A stretch of DNA of 64,000 nt from Novosphingobium sp. Leaf2 (lineage in GTDB: Bacteria > Pseudomonadota > Alphaproteobacteria > Sphingomonadales > Sphingomonadaceae): assembly GCF_001421325.1 (NCBI RefSeq), contig NZ_LMJY01000019.1:62001-126000 (forward strand). Direction: 5' to 3'. The notes beneath the pieces are model-generated. The model was given only the letters and a program-made list of their open reading frames with translations, was not told the DNA's origin and ran no database searches. Position numbers and translations under genes: made by a program. Positions 48,769-57,905 of the stretch are shown here, one piece after another; position 1 is the first letter of the stretch; each line of letters begins with the position of its first letter.

Positions 48769-49944
48769 TCAGCGCGCGGCAGCCGACACTGACATAGCGG
48801 CCCGCCACACTTGCGCGAGCGCCCGTGGCGCGAATACCAGACCGCCGAACATGGCGGGGGCGATCATCGCGCCCCAGTAGAAGTTGTCCCACCGCCCCGC
48901 GATCATGAAGGCAAAGCCGTAGCCTGCGCACAGCAGGAACCCGAACAAGCCGGAGCGGCTGCGCCAGCCCAGCCAGCCGAACGTCATCAGAACAACCGCC
49001 GGGCCGGCCAGAAAATGCGGCAGCCAGCGCAAGTTGCTGGATTGCACGACGTTGGCCAGCCAACCCGTCATCCCGCGCATCACCAGCCACGGCGGGCTGT
49101 GCCGCTCGTTCGCCAGCACATGCTGCTCCACCAGCGACAGGTGCCAAGCGAGACCAGCGGCGAACACCACGATGAGTGCGATCCACGCCGCCGCCTCGCG
49201 CCAGTTGCGGTTCCAGGCCGCAAAGGCCGCCATCAGCAGCACGAACGGCAGCGCCAGTTCGCGGATGGCGAGCGCGAGCGCAGCTGCGCACAAGGCCGCT
49301 ATCCAGCGCCCACCCTGCCCGTCCCTGCCAGGCCGGTGCAACCCGAAAGACAGGGCCAGCAGTCCACCGGACCACAGTTCATGGAGCGGAAAATAATGGC
49401 GGTTAAGTTGTAGCGATGCACCCACGAACACCAGCGCGGTGCCGATGCGCGGCAGCCGCCCGCGATCTTCCGGCCGCTCGCCCAGCCGGCGCCACCACAC
49501 CGCTACGATGGCCAGCATCAGCGCAATAGCGGCCACCACCTGCCCGGTCTTGCCCAGCCAGGCGTCGAGATAAGCTAGCGTCGGCAGGCGCACGGCGATG
49601 GCGGGGTTCACCGGGTAGTTGCGCGCACGCTGTTCGGGCACGATGAAGTCGTAATAGTTTTCGCCGCGGGCAATCCGCGCGATCGCCACCTCATACAGCG
49701 CGATGTCTTCGTCGTACGGCGTCTTCGCGGTGTTGACTGCGTGGCCCGCCGTATCCACCGGGCCTTCGACTGCCCCCTGCCAAGGCGAGCGGTTGCCCGG
49801 CTTGTTGGTGGGGAATATCATGGACGCGATCAGCACGGCCAGCAGCAGCACCAGCGCGGCGCGCGCCCATGCAGGCGACAGACGCGACAGCCAGCCGCCA
49901 GCCGGGGATGTCAGTGAAGAAGTGTCCAGTACGTCAGGCCCCAC
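48769..49944 (-). CDS. Polytopic membrane protein of unknown function
   Basis: A 391-residue inner-membrane protein with about nine to ten hydrophobic helices. The pattern resembles GT-C glycosyltransferase-like proteins (DUF2029 or mannosyltransferase type), with an N-terminal periplasmic loop containing YDEDIALYEVAIARIARGEN. No catalytic motif is certain. The GTG start lies inside the 3' end of ubiB (34-base overlap), so it is co-transcribed with the ubiquinone genes, possibly by chance of layout. Confidence 0.72.
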   Translation of the reverse strand: MGPDVLDTSSLTSPAGGWLSRLSPAWARAALVLLLAVLIASMIFPTNKPGNRSPWQGAVEGPVDTAGHAVNTAKTPYDEDIALYEVAIARIARGENYYDFIVPEQRARNYPVNPAIAVRLPTLAYLDAWLGKTGQVVAAIALMLAIVAVWWRRLGERPEDRGRLPRIGTALVFVGASLQLNRHYFPLHELWSGGLLALSFGLHRPGRDGQGGRWIAALCAAALALAIRELALPFVLLMAAFAAWNRNWREAAAWIALIVVFAAGLAWHLSLVEQHVLANERHSPPWLVMRGMTGWLANVVQSSNLRWLPHFLAGPAVVLMTFGWLGWRSRSGLFGFLLCAGYGFAFMIAGRWDNFYWGAMIAPAMFGGLVFAPRALAQVWRAAMSVSAAAR

Positions 49945-51485
49945 GCGATGCCGCCCCCCAGGATTGCGGCCAGAGCATAACCACTCCAGTGGTTACTTTC
50001 GCGTTTACGAGACCGGCGCCGATCCCAGATCAGGTCCACTTTGGGCAGCGGCGCCTGTTCGGGCGCGCCGCCCTTGGCAGGGAAGCGTTCCTCGATCCGG
50101 CGCACCAGCGCGGGCAGGCGCAGCAAGGTGTCCACATCGGTACGCAGGCGATCGACGATCATCGCCTCTGGCCCCAGCTCGTCGCGGATCCAGTCCTTCA
50201 CGAACGGGCCGGACACGTCCCACATGTTGATCTGCGGGTCGAGCGCGGTGGCCAGCCCTTCGACCATCACCATCGTCTTTTGCAGCAGCAGCAAATGGGG
50301 CTGCACGGCCATGTCGAAATCGCGGGTGATGGCGAACAGCCCGTCCAGCATGGCTCCGACCGACAGTTCGGACACCGCCTTGCCGCGCATCGGTTCGCCC
50401 ACCGCGCGCAGCGCGGTCGCGAAATCGTCCACCGTGTGATAGCTGGGCACGTACTGCGCCTCGAAGTGGATTTCCGCGACGCGGCGATAATTACCGGTCG
50501 TCAGGCCATAAAGAATCTCGGCCAGCCACAGCCGGGCCTGACGGTCGATCCGGCCCATGATCCCGAAATCGATGGCAACGATGGTCGCCTTGCCGGGCGC
50601 GCCGCGCACGAACAGGTTGCCCTGGTGCATGTCGGCATGGAAAAACCCGCAGGAAATCGCCTGGATGAGGAACGTCAGCACCAGCCTGCGCGCCAGTGCC
50701 GGCAGATCGTGCCCCGCCTCGCGCAAGCCGGACAGGTTGCTCATCTTGATGCCGTCGATCCACTCGATCGTCATCACCGCGCCGCTGGTCCGGTCCCAGT
50801 CGATGGCGGGAACACGGTAATCGTCGATCCCCTTCATCGCGTCGGCCAGTTCCGAGGCGGAAGCCGCTTCGCGCCGCAGATCGAATTCGCGCAGCGTCCA
50901 GCGCTTGAGGTTGGCGATCACCGCGCGCGGGCGCAGACGCGATGCCTCCCCGCCCAGCGCTTCGAGATGCGCGGCGGCCCACTCATACGTTTCCACATCG
51001 CGCGTGAACTGCTCGCGAATACCGGGGCGCAGCACTTTGACCGCAACCGTGCGCCCATCCAGCGTCACCGCACGGTGCACCTGCGCGATCGAGGCCGCGC
51101 CAACCGGCGTTTCCTCGATGGAGGCGAACAAGGTGGTTAGCGGACGACCGAACGTGGTTTCGATCTGGTGGCGGATTTGCCCGAAGTCCACCGGCGGCAG
51201 GCTGTCCTGCAAGCTCAGCAGATTGCGCGCGGGGCCCTCACCGACCAGATCGGGCCGGGTTGCCAGCGCCTGGCCCAGCTTGATCGCTGCCGGACCGATG
51301 GATTCGAACGCGCCGGCGTAATCCGGCTCTGCCGGCACGCGCGCACCGAACCGTGCGATCCGGCACAAGCGCTTGACCGGGCCAGGCGCATTGCGATCGT
51401 TCTCGATCCCGCGCAGCGCACCGTGGCGCGCCAGAACGCGGCCCCACTTGAGCAGCCGGGTGATGTGCGTGACGGCGGAGGTCAC
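49911..51485 (-). CDS. ubiB: Ubiquinone biosynthesis protein UbiB
   Basis: A 524-residue atypical kinase/ATPase required for ubiquinone biosynthesis. The protein-kinase-like core has the KxGQ motif (AIKLGQALATRPD), ATP-site VAVKVLRPG, ExD (DLRREAASASELADAM region) and the catalytic FHADMHQGNLF with the DFG-like AIDFGIMGR. Two C-terminal hydrophobic segments anchor it. GTG 51485 gives the conserved short N terminus (MTSAVTHITRLLKWG) just after the ubiE stop; ATG 51524 would overlap ubiE. Confidence 0.94.
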   Translation of the reverse strand: MTSAVTHITRLLKWGRVLARHGALRGIENDRNAPGPVKRLCRIARFGARVPAEPDYAGAFESIGPAAIKLGQALATRPDLVGEGPARNLLSLQDSLPPVDFGQIRHQIETTFGRPLTTLFASIEETPVGAASIAQVHRAVTLDGRTVAVKVLRPGIREQFTRDVETYEWAAAHLEALGGEASRLRPRAVIANLKRWTLREFDLRREAASASELADAMKGIDDYRVPAIDWDRTSGAVMTIEWIDGIKMSNLSGLREAGHDLPALARRLVLTFLIQAISCGFFHADMHQGNLFVRGAPGKATIVAIDFGIMGRIDRQARLWLAEILYGLTTGNYRRVAEIHFEAQYVPSYHTVDDFATALRAVGEPMRGKAVSELSVGAMLDGLFAITRDFDMAVQPHLLLLQKTMVMVEGLATALDPQINMWDVSGPFVKDWIRDELGPEAMIVDRLRTDVDTLLRLPALVRRIEERFPAKGGAPEQAPLPKVDLIWDRRRSRKRESNHWSGYALAAILGGGIAWGLTYWTLLH

Positions 51486-51492
51486 CGGGGTG

Positions 51493-52224
51493 TCAGACCT
51501 TCCACCCCGAATGAATGGCCACAAGGCCGCCCAGGATCGGCTCCACCTTGGTATGCCGGAAGCCGGCGGCCCGGATCATGCCTTCGAATTGCGGCATCGG
51601 CGGGAAGCGGCGAATCGATTCGATCAGGTAGCGGTAGGATTCGGCATCGCCCGCGATCATGCTGCCCAGCTTGGGCACCAGCTTGTGCGAATAGGCGTCG
51701 TACACGTCCTTGAAGCCGGGCCACTCGGTCGTCGAGAATTCCAGGCAGAAAAAGCGCCCGCCGTACTTCAGCACGCGGTGCGCTTCAGCCAGCGCCTTGT
51801 CGATGTGCGTGACGTTGCGGATGCCGAAAGCGATCGTGTAGGCGTCGAACGCGCGGTCCTCGAACGTCAGTTCCTCGGCGTTCTGGCGCGACCAGACCAG
51901 CGTGTCGATCCCGCGCTCCATCGCCCGCTCTATGCCCACGTCCAGCATGTCCTGGTTGATGTCCGACACGGTGACGTGCGCGCCGTCCTTCTCCATGCGA
52001 AACGCGATGTCGCCGGTGCCGCCCGCCATATCGAGGATCTGCTCACCCGCGCGCGGTTTCACGCGGCGCACGAACTTGTCCTTCCACAAACGGTGCATAC
52101 CCACCGACATCGCGTCGTTCATGATGTCATACTTGCGGGCAACGGAGGAGAAGACAGCGCCTACGCGCTCTTCCTTCTCTTCGGGACGGACATCTTCGTA
52201 GCCGAAGGAAACGGTATCGCTCAT
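51493..52224 (-). CDS. ubiE: Ubiquinone/menaquinone C-methyltransferase UbiE
   Basis: A 243-residue S-adenosylmethionine methyltransferase of the quinone pathway. Family motifs are YDIMNDAMSVGMHRLWKD near the N terminus, the SAM site LDMAGGTGDIAF and AFGIRNVTHIDKAL. It methylates the quinone ring at C2. ATG 52224 gives the normal MSDTVSFGYEDV start. Only eight bases separate it from ubiB, which acts in the same pathway. Confidence 0.96.
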   Translation of the reverse strand: MSDTVSFGYEDVRPEEKEERVGAVFSSVARKYDIMNDAMSVGMHRLWKDKFVRRVKPRAGEQILDMAGGTGDIAFRMEKDGAHVTVSDINQDMLDVGIERAMERGIDTLVWSRQNAEELTFEDRAFDAYTIAFGIRNVTHIDKALAEAHRVLKYGGRFFCLEFSTTEWPGFKDVYDAYSHKLVPKLGSMIAGDAESYRYLIESIRRFPPMPQFEGMIRAAGFRHTKVEPILGGLVAIHSGWKV

Positions 52225-52234
52225 GCGTGATCCT

Positions 52235-53173
52235 CTAACCGGCGGGGGGCCGGGGCGCCACCAAAGTTTTGTTCGCCTCACCCCGCAACGCCAGAGCGGA
52301 AAGTATGATCCCGGCCAGGATCGCGGCCATGCCCAAATAGTGGTAGCGCTCCAGCCGTTCGCCCAGCAGCAGCGCGGACAGCAGCGCGCCGAACAGCGGC
52401 ATCAGCGTGATCGCTTGGCCCGCCCGCGCCGCGCCCAGTTGCGCGGTGGCGGAATTGTAGATGAAATAGGCCAATACGGAGGGGAATATGCCGACATAGG
52501 CGAACGCGGCGATAGTGCCCGCGCTCCACACCACGCGCTGACCATGCGCCCATTCCCACGCGGCCAGCGGAGCCATCGCCGCCGCGCCAAGGATGAAGAC
52601 CAGCAACAGGAACGCCCCCGGCCCGATCGCCGGCTTCTTCCTGAGCAGCACAGTATAAAGGCCCCAGACCAGCACGCCGCACAACACCAGTGCATCGCCC
52701 GCGCCCAGGTGCAGGCCGGACAGCGCGGAGAGGTCACCGCGAAACACGATAAGCACCACGCCGAGGGTGGATGCCAGCACGCCCGCGACCTGGATCGGCA
52801 CCGCCCGCGTCTTGAACAGCGCACGGTCGAGCACGAGCACCAGCGCCGGGATCGCGGCCTGCAGCAGCAGCGCGTTGGCCGCGCTGGTGTGGTGCAGGCC
52901 TGAGTAGATGAAGGCGTTGAAGCACACGATGCCCAGAAACCCCAGCGCGGCGATCCAGCGCCACCCCGCCATCGCCGCCGCACGCTGCTGCCACGCGGTA
53001 CGCGCTGCGAACGGGGCGATGATGATCGCGGCGATCAGCCAGCGCCCGAATGCCAGGGTAAAGGGCGGGATCACATCGCGCACGGCGCGCCCGGTTATCG
53101 AATTGCCTGCCCAAAACAGCATGACGAGACCAAGCAGCAACAGGGCGCGGGTGGTGGAACGCGGTTGGGACAT
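52235..53173 (-). CDS. EamA/DMT-superfamily transporter
   Basis: A 312-residue inner-membrane protein with ten predicted helices in two EamA repeats, starting at residue 10 (LLLLGLVMLFWAGNSI) and near residue 155. The family exports amino acids, nucleotide sugars or other metabolites; the substrate is not evident. It ends ten bases before ubiE and may share its transcript. Divergent from mutM. Confidence 0.9.
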   Translation of the reverse strand: MSQPRSTTRALLLLGLVMLFWAGNSITGRAVRDVIPPFTLAFGRWLIAAIIIAPFAARTAWQQRAAAMAGWRWIAALGFLGIVCFNAFIYSGLHHTSAANALLLQAAIPALVLVLDRALFKTRAVPIQVAGVLASTLGVVLIVFRGDLSALSGLHLGAGDALVLCGVLVWGLYTVLLRKKPAIGPGAFLLLVFILGAAAMAPLAAWEWAHGQRVVWSAGTIAAFAYVGIFPSVLAYFIYNSATAQLGAARAGQAITLMPLFGALLSALLLGERLERYHYLGMAAILAGIILSALALRGEANKTLVAPRPPAG

Positions 53174-53255
53174 GCCGCCCCGCCTAGCGTCACCGGCGCA
53201 CAATGGCGAGACTGGACTGGCTGCGCCGCGCGTGTGTCCCTATGTCATAGCCAAC

Positions 53256-54068
53256 ATGCCCGAACTTCCCGAAGTCGAAACCACGGTGCGCGGCCTTGCC
53301 CGCTTTCTCGAAGGCGAGCGGATTGCGCGTGTCGTGGTAAACCGCCCGGACCTGCGCCGCCCGTTCCCGCCCGATCTGGTGCAGACGCTGACCGGCGCGC
53401 GCGTCACCACGATGGGGCGACGCGCCAAATACGGGCTGATCCATACCGACCGCGACCAGACCATGGTGTTCCACCTGGGCATGTCCGGCCGCTGGCGCAT
53501 CGAGCCCGAAACGCCGGACAAGCACGATCATCTGCTGCTGGAAACGGCGGGCGGCCACGTTCTGGCGCTTAACGATGCGCGGCGGTTCGGCTCTGTCGAC
53601 CTGGTGCCCACCGGCGCGCTGGATAGCTGGGGCCCGTTCGCCTCGCTTGGCCCTGAGCCGCTGGGCAGCGGGCTGACGAGCGGCCACCTGTACACTGCGT
53701 TCGCCGGGCGCACCGCGCCGGTAAAGCAGATGCTGCTCGACCAGACGATCGTGGCAGGGCTGGGCAACATCTATGTGTGCGAGGCGCTGTTCCGGTCCGG
53801 CATCCGGCCAGACAAGGCGGCGGGCCGCGTCACACGCCCGGCCCTGGCACGGCTGGTGCCGGCAATCCGCGAGGTCTTGTCCGAATCGATTGCGGCCGGC
53901 GGCTCCACGATCCGCGACTATGCCCAGCCCAACGGCGAACTTGGCTATTTCGCCGCATCCTGGCAGGTCTATGGCCGCGAAGGCGCTGCCTGCGCCTGCG
54001 GCGCGCCGGTGCAGCGGTTCGTACAGGGCGGGCGCAGCACCTTCTGGTGCCGCAAATGCCAGAAATAG
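53256..54068 (+). CDS. mutM: Formamidopyrimidine-DNA glycosylase
   Basis: A 270-residue DNA repair enzyme that removes 8-oxoguanine and formamidopyrimidines. The catalytic N-terminal Pro-Glu is in MPELPEVETTVRGL, the beta-elimination Lys in RRAKYGL, the H2TH region in LLDQTIVAGLGNIYVCEALF, and the zinc finger in CACGAPVQRF with CRKCQK at the end. All catalytic elements are intact. Confidence 0.96.
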   Translation: MPELPEVETTVRGLARFLEGERIARVVVNRPDLRRPFPPDLVQTLTGARVTTMGRRAKYGLIHTDRDQTMVFHLGMSGRWRIEPETPDKHDHLLLETAGGHVLALNDARRFGSVDLVPTGALDSWGPFASLGPEPLGSGLTSGHLYTAFAGRTAPVKQMLLDQTIVAGLGNIYVCEALFRSGIRPDKAAGRVTRPALARLVPAIREVLSESIAAGGSTIRDYAQPNGELGYFAASWQVYGREGAACACGAPVQRFVQGGRSTFWCRKCQK

Positions 54069-54212
54069 GGGCTTTGCGCCGCCCCTCCGGGTTGACGCAA
54101 ACGGCCTTCATCGCTAAGGGGCGCGCTTTCCGGCGAGTCCTGCTCGCCAAAGCAGATTCGTCAGACATCGGCGGCCCAGTCAACTGTTGGGGCGCCACAC
54201 AGAGGAAATTCG

Positions 54213-54473
54213 ATGGCCAATACGCCGCAAGCCCGCAAGCGCATCCGTCGCAACGATCGCCGCGCCGAGATCAACACCAACCGCGTCAGCCGCATCCGTA
54301 CCTTCATCAAGAAGGTCGAGACGGCTCTGGCTGGTGGCGACAAGGATGCCGCTGCGGCCGCGCTGAAGGAAGCGCAGCCCGAGCTGGCACGCGGCGTGGC
54401 GCGCGGCGTGCTTCACAAGAACACTGCGTCGCGCAAGCTGTCGCGTCTGACCAAGCGGGTATCCTCGCTCTGA
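54213..54473 (+). CDS. rpsT: 30S ribosomal protein S20
   Basis: An 86-residue primary 16S rRNA-binding protein. The basic N terminus [20 protein letters not shown] and the C-terminal [19 protein letters not shown] segment are diagnostic. It is monocistronic here, followed by an intrinsic terminator, with dnaA downstream in the classic alphaproteobacterial order. Confidence 0.97.
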   Translation: MANTPQARKRIRRNDRRAEINTNRVSRIRTFIKKVETALAGGDKDAAAAALKEAQPELARGVARGVLHKNTASRKLSRLTKRVSSL

Positions 54474-54943
54474 TCAGCGAGTGATTCGCTTCTTACGCGA
54501 GTTTTCGAAAGCTTGCGCAAGGTACGGAACAGGAACGGAGCCGGGGTCGTCGATCCCGGCTCCGTTTTCGTTTGTGCTGCGGTGCAGCAACCCATCGCGG
54601 TAATCGGCGGAAATGCTGCGATTCGAACTGCTGCGGCGCGGAACTTTTTGATTCTAAACAACATTACAGTTCGACGACGGATTTGCGCCACTCCCGCGTG
54701 AGTCAACCGTCATAATTTTTTTTATTTGGGGAGGACCGTATTGCCTGCGCGGCGATGCGGTTCATACAGAGCCTCGAGCCGTGCGGAACGGCTTGGGGAA
54801 CAGCATCAATCCTGACGTACCGGCCGAGAACGCACGTTCGCGGTTGAGGATCGTTTTACGCTGATTTTTGCTGGGATTCAGGCTTCCGCAACCATCGGGC
54901 AACCACACCGTTGCCCCGCACACGAGACAGGGAGTTGATAGCG
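54474..54943. other. rpsT-dnaA intergenic region with GANTC sites
   Basis: A 470-base stretch with no gene. After the rpsT terminator it holds the dnaA promoter region. Five GANTC sites (54483, 54620, 54650, 54700, 54875) lie here, the recognition sequence of the alphaproteobacterial CcrM methyltransferase. No TTATCCACA-type DnaA box cluster is visible, so I see no replication origin. A GGGAG ribosome-binding site precedes dnaA. Confidence 0.6.
54534..54571 (+). terminator. Intrinsic terminator after rpsT
   Basis: A perfect 12-bp stem (54534-54545 with 54555-54566) with a nine-base loop, continuing into TTTTCGTTT. It is located 60 bases after the rpsT stop. Confidence 0.85.
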
Positions 54944-56479
54944 ATGTCGAATACGTCAACAGGTCAGCCCCTGATATACCTCGCCGCGGAAGATGGGGCT
55001 GAAGGCGCAAGTGTGAACAAGAAGACGAAGGCGGTACGTGTGGCGATGGAAGAAGATCAGGAAGCCGTTAATCTGGCGGCAGACTGGGCAGACATCAGCC
55101 AAGGCCTGCGCAAGGATCTGGGCCACCAGGCCCACAGCCAGTGGATCAAGCCGATCCAGCCGGGCAACTGGTGCAAGGAAACCGGCACGCTGGACTTGTA
55201 TCTCCCCACCGAATTTTCGGCGAACTGGGTGAACGACCGCTTCGCGGACCGTCTGTCGCTCGCCTGGAAGATCGCGCGCCCCGACGTGCGGCACGTGCGT
55301 ATCCTGGTGCACCCCGGCCGCCGACAGCTGCCTGAGCTGCGGCTTGGCAACGGTGGCCGTCCGGCCAGCGCGCCGGCCAACGATTCGGCAAACGGCGGGA
55401 CAGACCCGCTGGGCATCGCGCTGGCGGGCGAATCGTTCGCGGCGCTGGGCCAGGGCCCTGCCGGGATCGACGCATCACAAACCTTCACCAGCTTCGTCAC
55501 CGGCACCTCCAACGTGCTGGCCTGCAACGCCGCGCAGCGCATGGCCGCCACCGAAACGCCGCAGTTCTCGCCGCTGTATCTCAAGGCCGCGACAGGTCAG
55601 GGCAAGACCCACCTGCTCCACGCGATCGGCCACGCCTATCTCGCCACCCATCCGCATGCGCGCATCTTCTACTGCTCGGCAGAGCGGTTCATGGTGGAGT
55701 TCGTGCAGGCTCTGCGCCAGAACCAGATGATCGAGTTCAAGTCACGCCTGCGCGGGTTCGACCTGCTGCTGGTGGACGACATCCAGTTCATCATCGGCAA
55801 GGCCAGCGCGCAGGAAGAACTGCTCTACACGATCGATGCGCTGCTGCAGGAAGGCAAGCGCCTGGTATTCGCCGCCGACCGTGCGCCGCAAGCGCTGGAC
55901 GGCGTGGAGCCACGCCTGCTCTCGCGCCTGTCGATGGGGCTGGTGGCCGACATGGCGCCAGCCGATATCGAATTGCGCCGCTCGATACTGGAAAGCCGCC
56001 TGCAGCGCTTCGCCTCGATCCAGGTGCCCGCAGACGTCATCGAATTTCTGGCCCGCACCATCAATCGCAACGTGCGCGAACTGGTGGGCGGCCTCAACAA
56101 GCTGATCGCCTACGCCCAGCTCACCGGCCAAGCGGTCTCGCTGCAGCTGGCCGAGGAACAACTGACCGACATCCTGTCGGCCAACCGTCGCCGGATCACG
56201 ATCGACGAGATCCAGCGGACGGTCTGCCAGTTCTACCGCATCGATCGCACCGAGATGAGCTCCAAGCGCCGCGCCCGCGCGGTCGTGCGGCCGCGTCAGG
56301 TGGCCATGTATCTCGCCAAAGTGCTGACGCCGCGCTCCTACCCGGAAATCGGTCGCAAGTTCGGTGGCCGCGATCATTCCACCGTCATCCATGCGGTCCG
56401 CCTGATCGAGGAACTGCGCACCCGCGATGCCGATATGGACGGTGACGTGCGCTCGCTGCTGCGCCAGCTGGAAAGCTGA
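54944..56479 (+). CDS. dnaA: Chromosomal replication initiator DnaA
   Basis: A 511-residue AAA+ initiator that opens the chromosomal origin. Domain I lies near ISQGLRKDLGHQAHSQWIKP. The ATPase has Walker A TGQGKTHLLHAIGHAY and Walker B LLVDDIQFI. The DNA-binding domain has the signature PRQVAMYLAKVLTP and GRDHSTVIHAVR. ATG 54944 has GGGAG nine bases upstream; a start at 55046 would give a shorter N terminus closer to some relatives. The linker (about residues 125-170) is Gly/Asn/Ala-rich. Confidence 0.96.
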   Translation: MSNTSTGQPLIYLAAEDGAEGASVNKKTKAVRVAMEEDQEAVNLAADWADISQGLRKDLGHQAHSQWIKPIQPGNWCKETGTLDLYLPTEFSANWVNDRFADRLSLAWKIARPDVRHVRILVHPGRRQLPELRLGNGGRPASAPANDSANGGTDPLGIALAGESFAALGQGPAGIDASQTFTSFVTGTSNVLACNAAQRMAATETPQFSPLYLKAATGQGKTHLLHAIGHAYLATHPHARIFYCSAERFMVEFVQALRQNQMIEFKSRLRGFDLLLVDDIQFIIGKASAQEELLYTIDALLQEGKRLVFAADRAPQALDGVEPRLLSRLSMGLVADMAPADIELRRSILESRLQRFASIQVPADVIEFLARTINRNVRELVGGLNKLIAYAQLTGQAVSLQLAEEQLTDILSANRRRITIDEIQRTVCQFYRIDRTEMSSKRRARAVVRPRQVAMYLAKVLTPRSYPEIGRKFGGRDHSTVIHAVRLIEELRTRDADMDGDVRSLLRQLES

Positions 56480-56627
56480 TTTCCCGCTGGTTTCTGGCGC
56501 ATACCGTCCGGCGCTCGGCTGAGCGGTTTACGGCAAAAAATTAACGATTAGATAAGGCCGTGGCCGTAGCGTCGAGCAAACGCACACGCGTTTCCCGTTT
56601 CGTTTCAATGCCAGGGCCTGCTTCGTC

Positions 56628-57479
56628 ATGCGCTTTTATCGAGCCACCACGTTCCTGTTCCCGCGCAGCTTCGAACATCGCATCTTGTTCGTCTGCTTCG
56701 GGGCCGTTCACGTCCCCCTGATCGCCTGCATCGTACTTCAGGCGATCACCGGCCAATGGCAGCTGACCACGCTGGTCACGCTGCTGGTGGCAACACTCAT
56801 CGGCACCGGATTGGGCCTCGCCGCGATCCATGCCCTGCTGGCGCCGCTGTCACAGGCAACCGCCATGCTTCAGGCGATCCAGACTGGTGAGCGCGTGCCG
56901 GTAGTCCCCCAAGGGGCAAACGATCTGGTGGGCCGCCTGCTTGACGGCGTCGCCACCGCCGCCAACGAATCCGCCGCCCCCATCGAGCGCCTGACCGACG
57001 CGGCCGAGCGTGATCCCCTGACCGGCATCCGCAACCGTCGCGGCTTTCTGGATGCCGCCGAACAAGTGCTGCGCAGCCGCGGCAACGCAGTGCTGGCGAT
57101 CATCGATATCGACCGGTTCAAGACAATCAACGACGATTTCGGGCACGATACCGGGGATGCGTTGCTCCGCTCGCTTGCCAAGCGAATCGAGGATCACTTG
57201 CGCCGCAGCGACATCGCCGCGCGCTGGGGCGGGGAGGAATTCGCCGTCCTGCTGCCCCATACGACGCTGGACGAAGCGCGCCTGGTGATGGAACGCCTGC
57301 GCGCCACAGTGGCGCTGGACAAGGGCCTGGGCGTGGAGGACCGCGCAGTCACGTTCTCCTGCGGGTTGGCGCCGGTGCGCAGCTTTGCGCAGTTGGCGGA
57401 TGCCACCAAGCAGGCGGACGAGGCTCTCTATGCCGCCAAGAACGCGGGGCGCAATCAGGTCCACGTTATCGACTCGTAG
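56628..57479 (+). CDS. Membrane-bound GGDEF diguanylate cyclase
   Basis: A 283-residue inner-membrane protein with two N-terminal transmembrane helices (about 20-40 and 46-68), a HAMP-like linker and a GGDEF domain. The active site is GGEEF (RWGGEEFAVLLPH), and the inhibitory site RRSD lies five residues before it, so cyclic di-GMP synthesis with feedback control is expected. It starts 148 bases after dnaA; no operon partner is obvious. Confidence 0.92.
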   Translation: MRFYRATTFLFPRSFEHRILFVCFGAVHVPLIACIVLQAITGQWQLTTLVTLLVATLIGTGLGLAAIHALLAPLSQATAMLQAIQTGERVPVVPQGANDLVGRLLDGVATAANESAAPIERLTDAAERDPLTGIRNRRGFLDAAEQVLRSRGNAVLAIIDIDRFKTINDDFGHDTGDALLRSLAKRIEDHLRRSDIAARWGGEEFAVLLPHTTLDEARLVMERLRATVALDKGLGVEDRAVTFSCGLAPVRSFAQLADATKQADEALYAAKNAGRNQVHVIDS

Positions 57480-57526
57480 GGCAGTGGCGCAGGCGCGATG
57501 AACGTCCGGCAATGCAACGGATCGGA

Positions 57527-57841
57527 TCAGGCCTCAGGCAGCTCTACGCAGACATCGTCGCCTTCGATGATCGCCGGATAGACCGGGATCGGTTTACGCG
57601 TCAGCGTGCCGCTCGGCGTGCCGTCCCTCATGTCGAAGCGAACACCGTGCAGCGGGCAGAAGATGTGCGGCCCTTTGACCTTGCCACCCTCAAGATAGGC
57701 GAACGCGTGGCTGCACATGTTGTCCATCGCGAACACGCCAAGCGGCGTGCGGCAGACGAGCACCGATTTTCCGCCGATATCGAACGCCTTGCCGCCATTT
57801 TCTGGAACGTCCGTCAGCGATGCTATGCGATGCCGCGCCAT
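57527..57841 (-). CDS. Rieske-type ferredoxin (second oxygenase system)
   Basis: A 104-residue Rieske [2Fe-2S] protein with ligands in CSHAFAYL and CPLHGVRFD. It resembles ferredoxins of naphthalene/biphenyl-type and NirD-like systems. It lies 64 bases downstream of the alpha-subunit gene at 57906 on the same strand and is likely its electron donor. No reductase gene accompanies it. Confidence 0.9.
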   Translation of the reverse strand: MARHRIASLTDVPENGGKAFDIGGKSVLVCRTPLGVFAMDNMCSHAFAYLEGGKVKGPHIFCPLHGVRFDMRDGTPSGTLTRKPIPVYPAIIEGDDVCVELPEA

Positions 57842-57905
57842 GTTCCACGATGCCTCTTATGTTGACGAGGCCGCCGATCATGCCCCTTTTGCGATATCTG
57901 AACGG

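Noticed and set aside
54474..54943. Possible replication origin beside dnaA
   Set aside because: I found no cluster of TTATCCACA-type boxes or an AT-rich unwinding region of the expected form; alphaproteobacterial origins are often not at dnaA.
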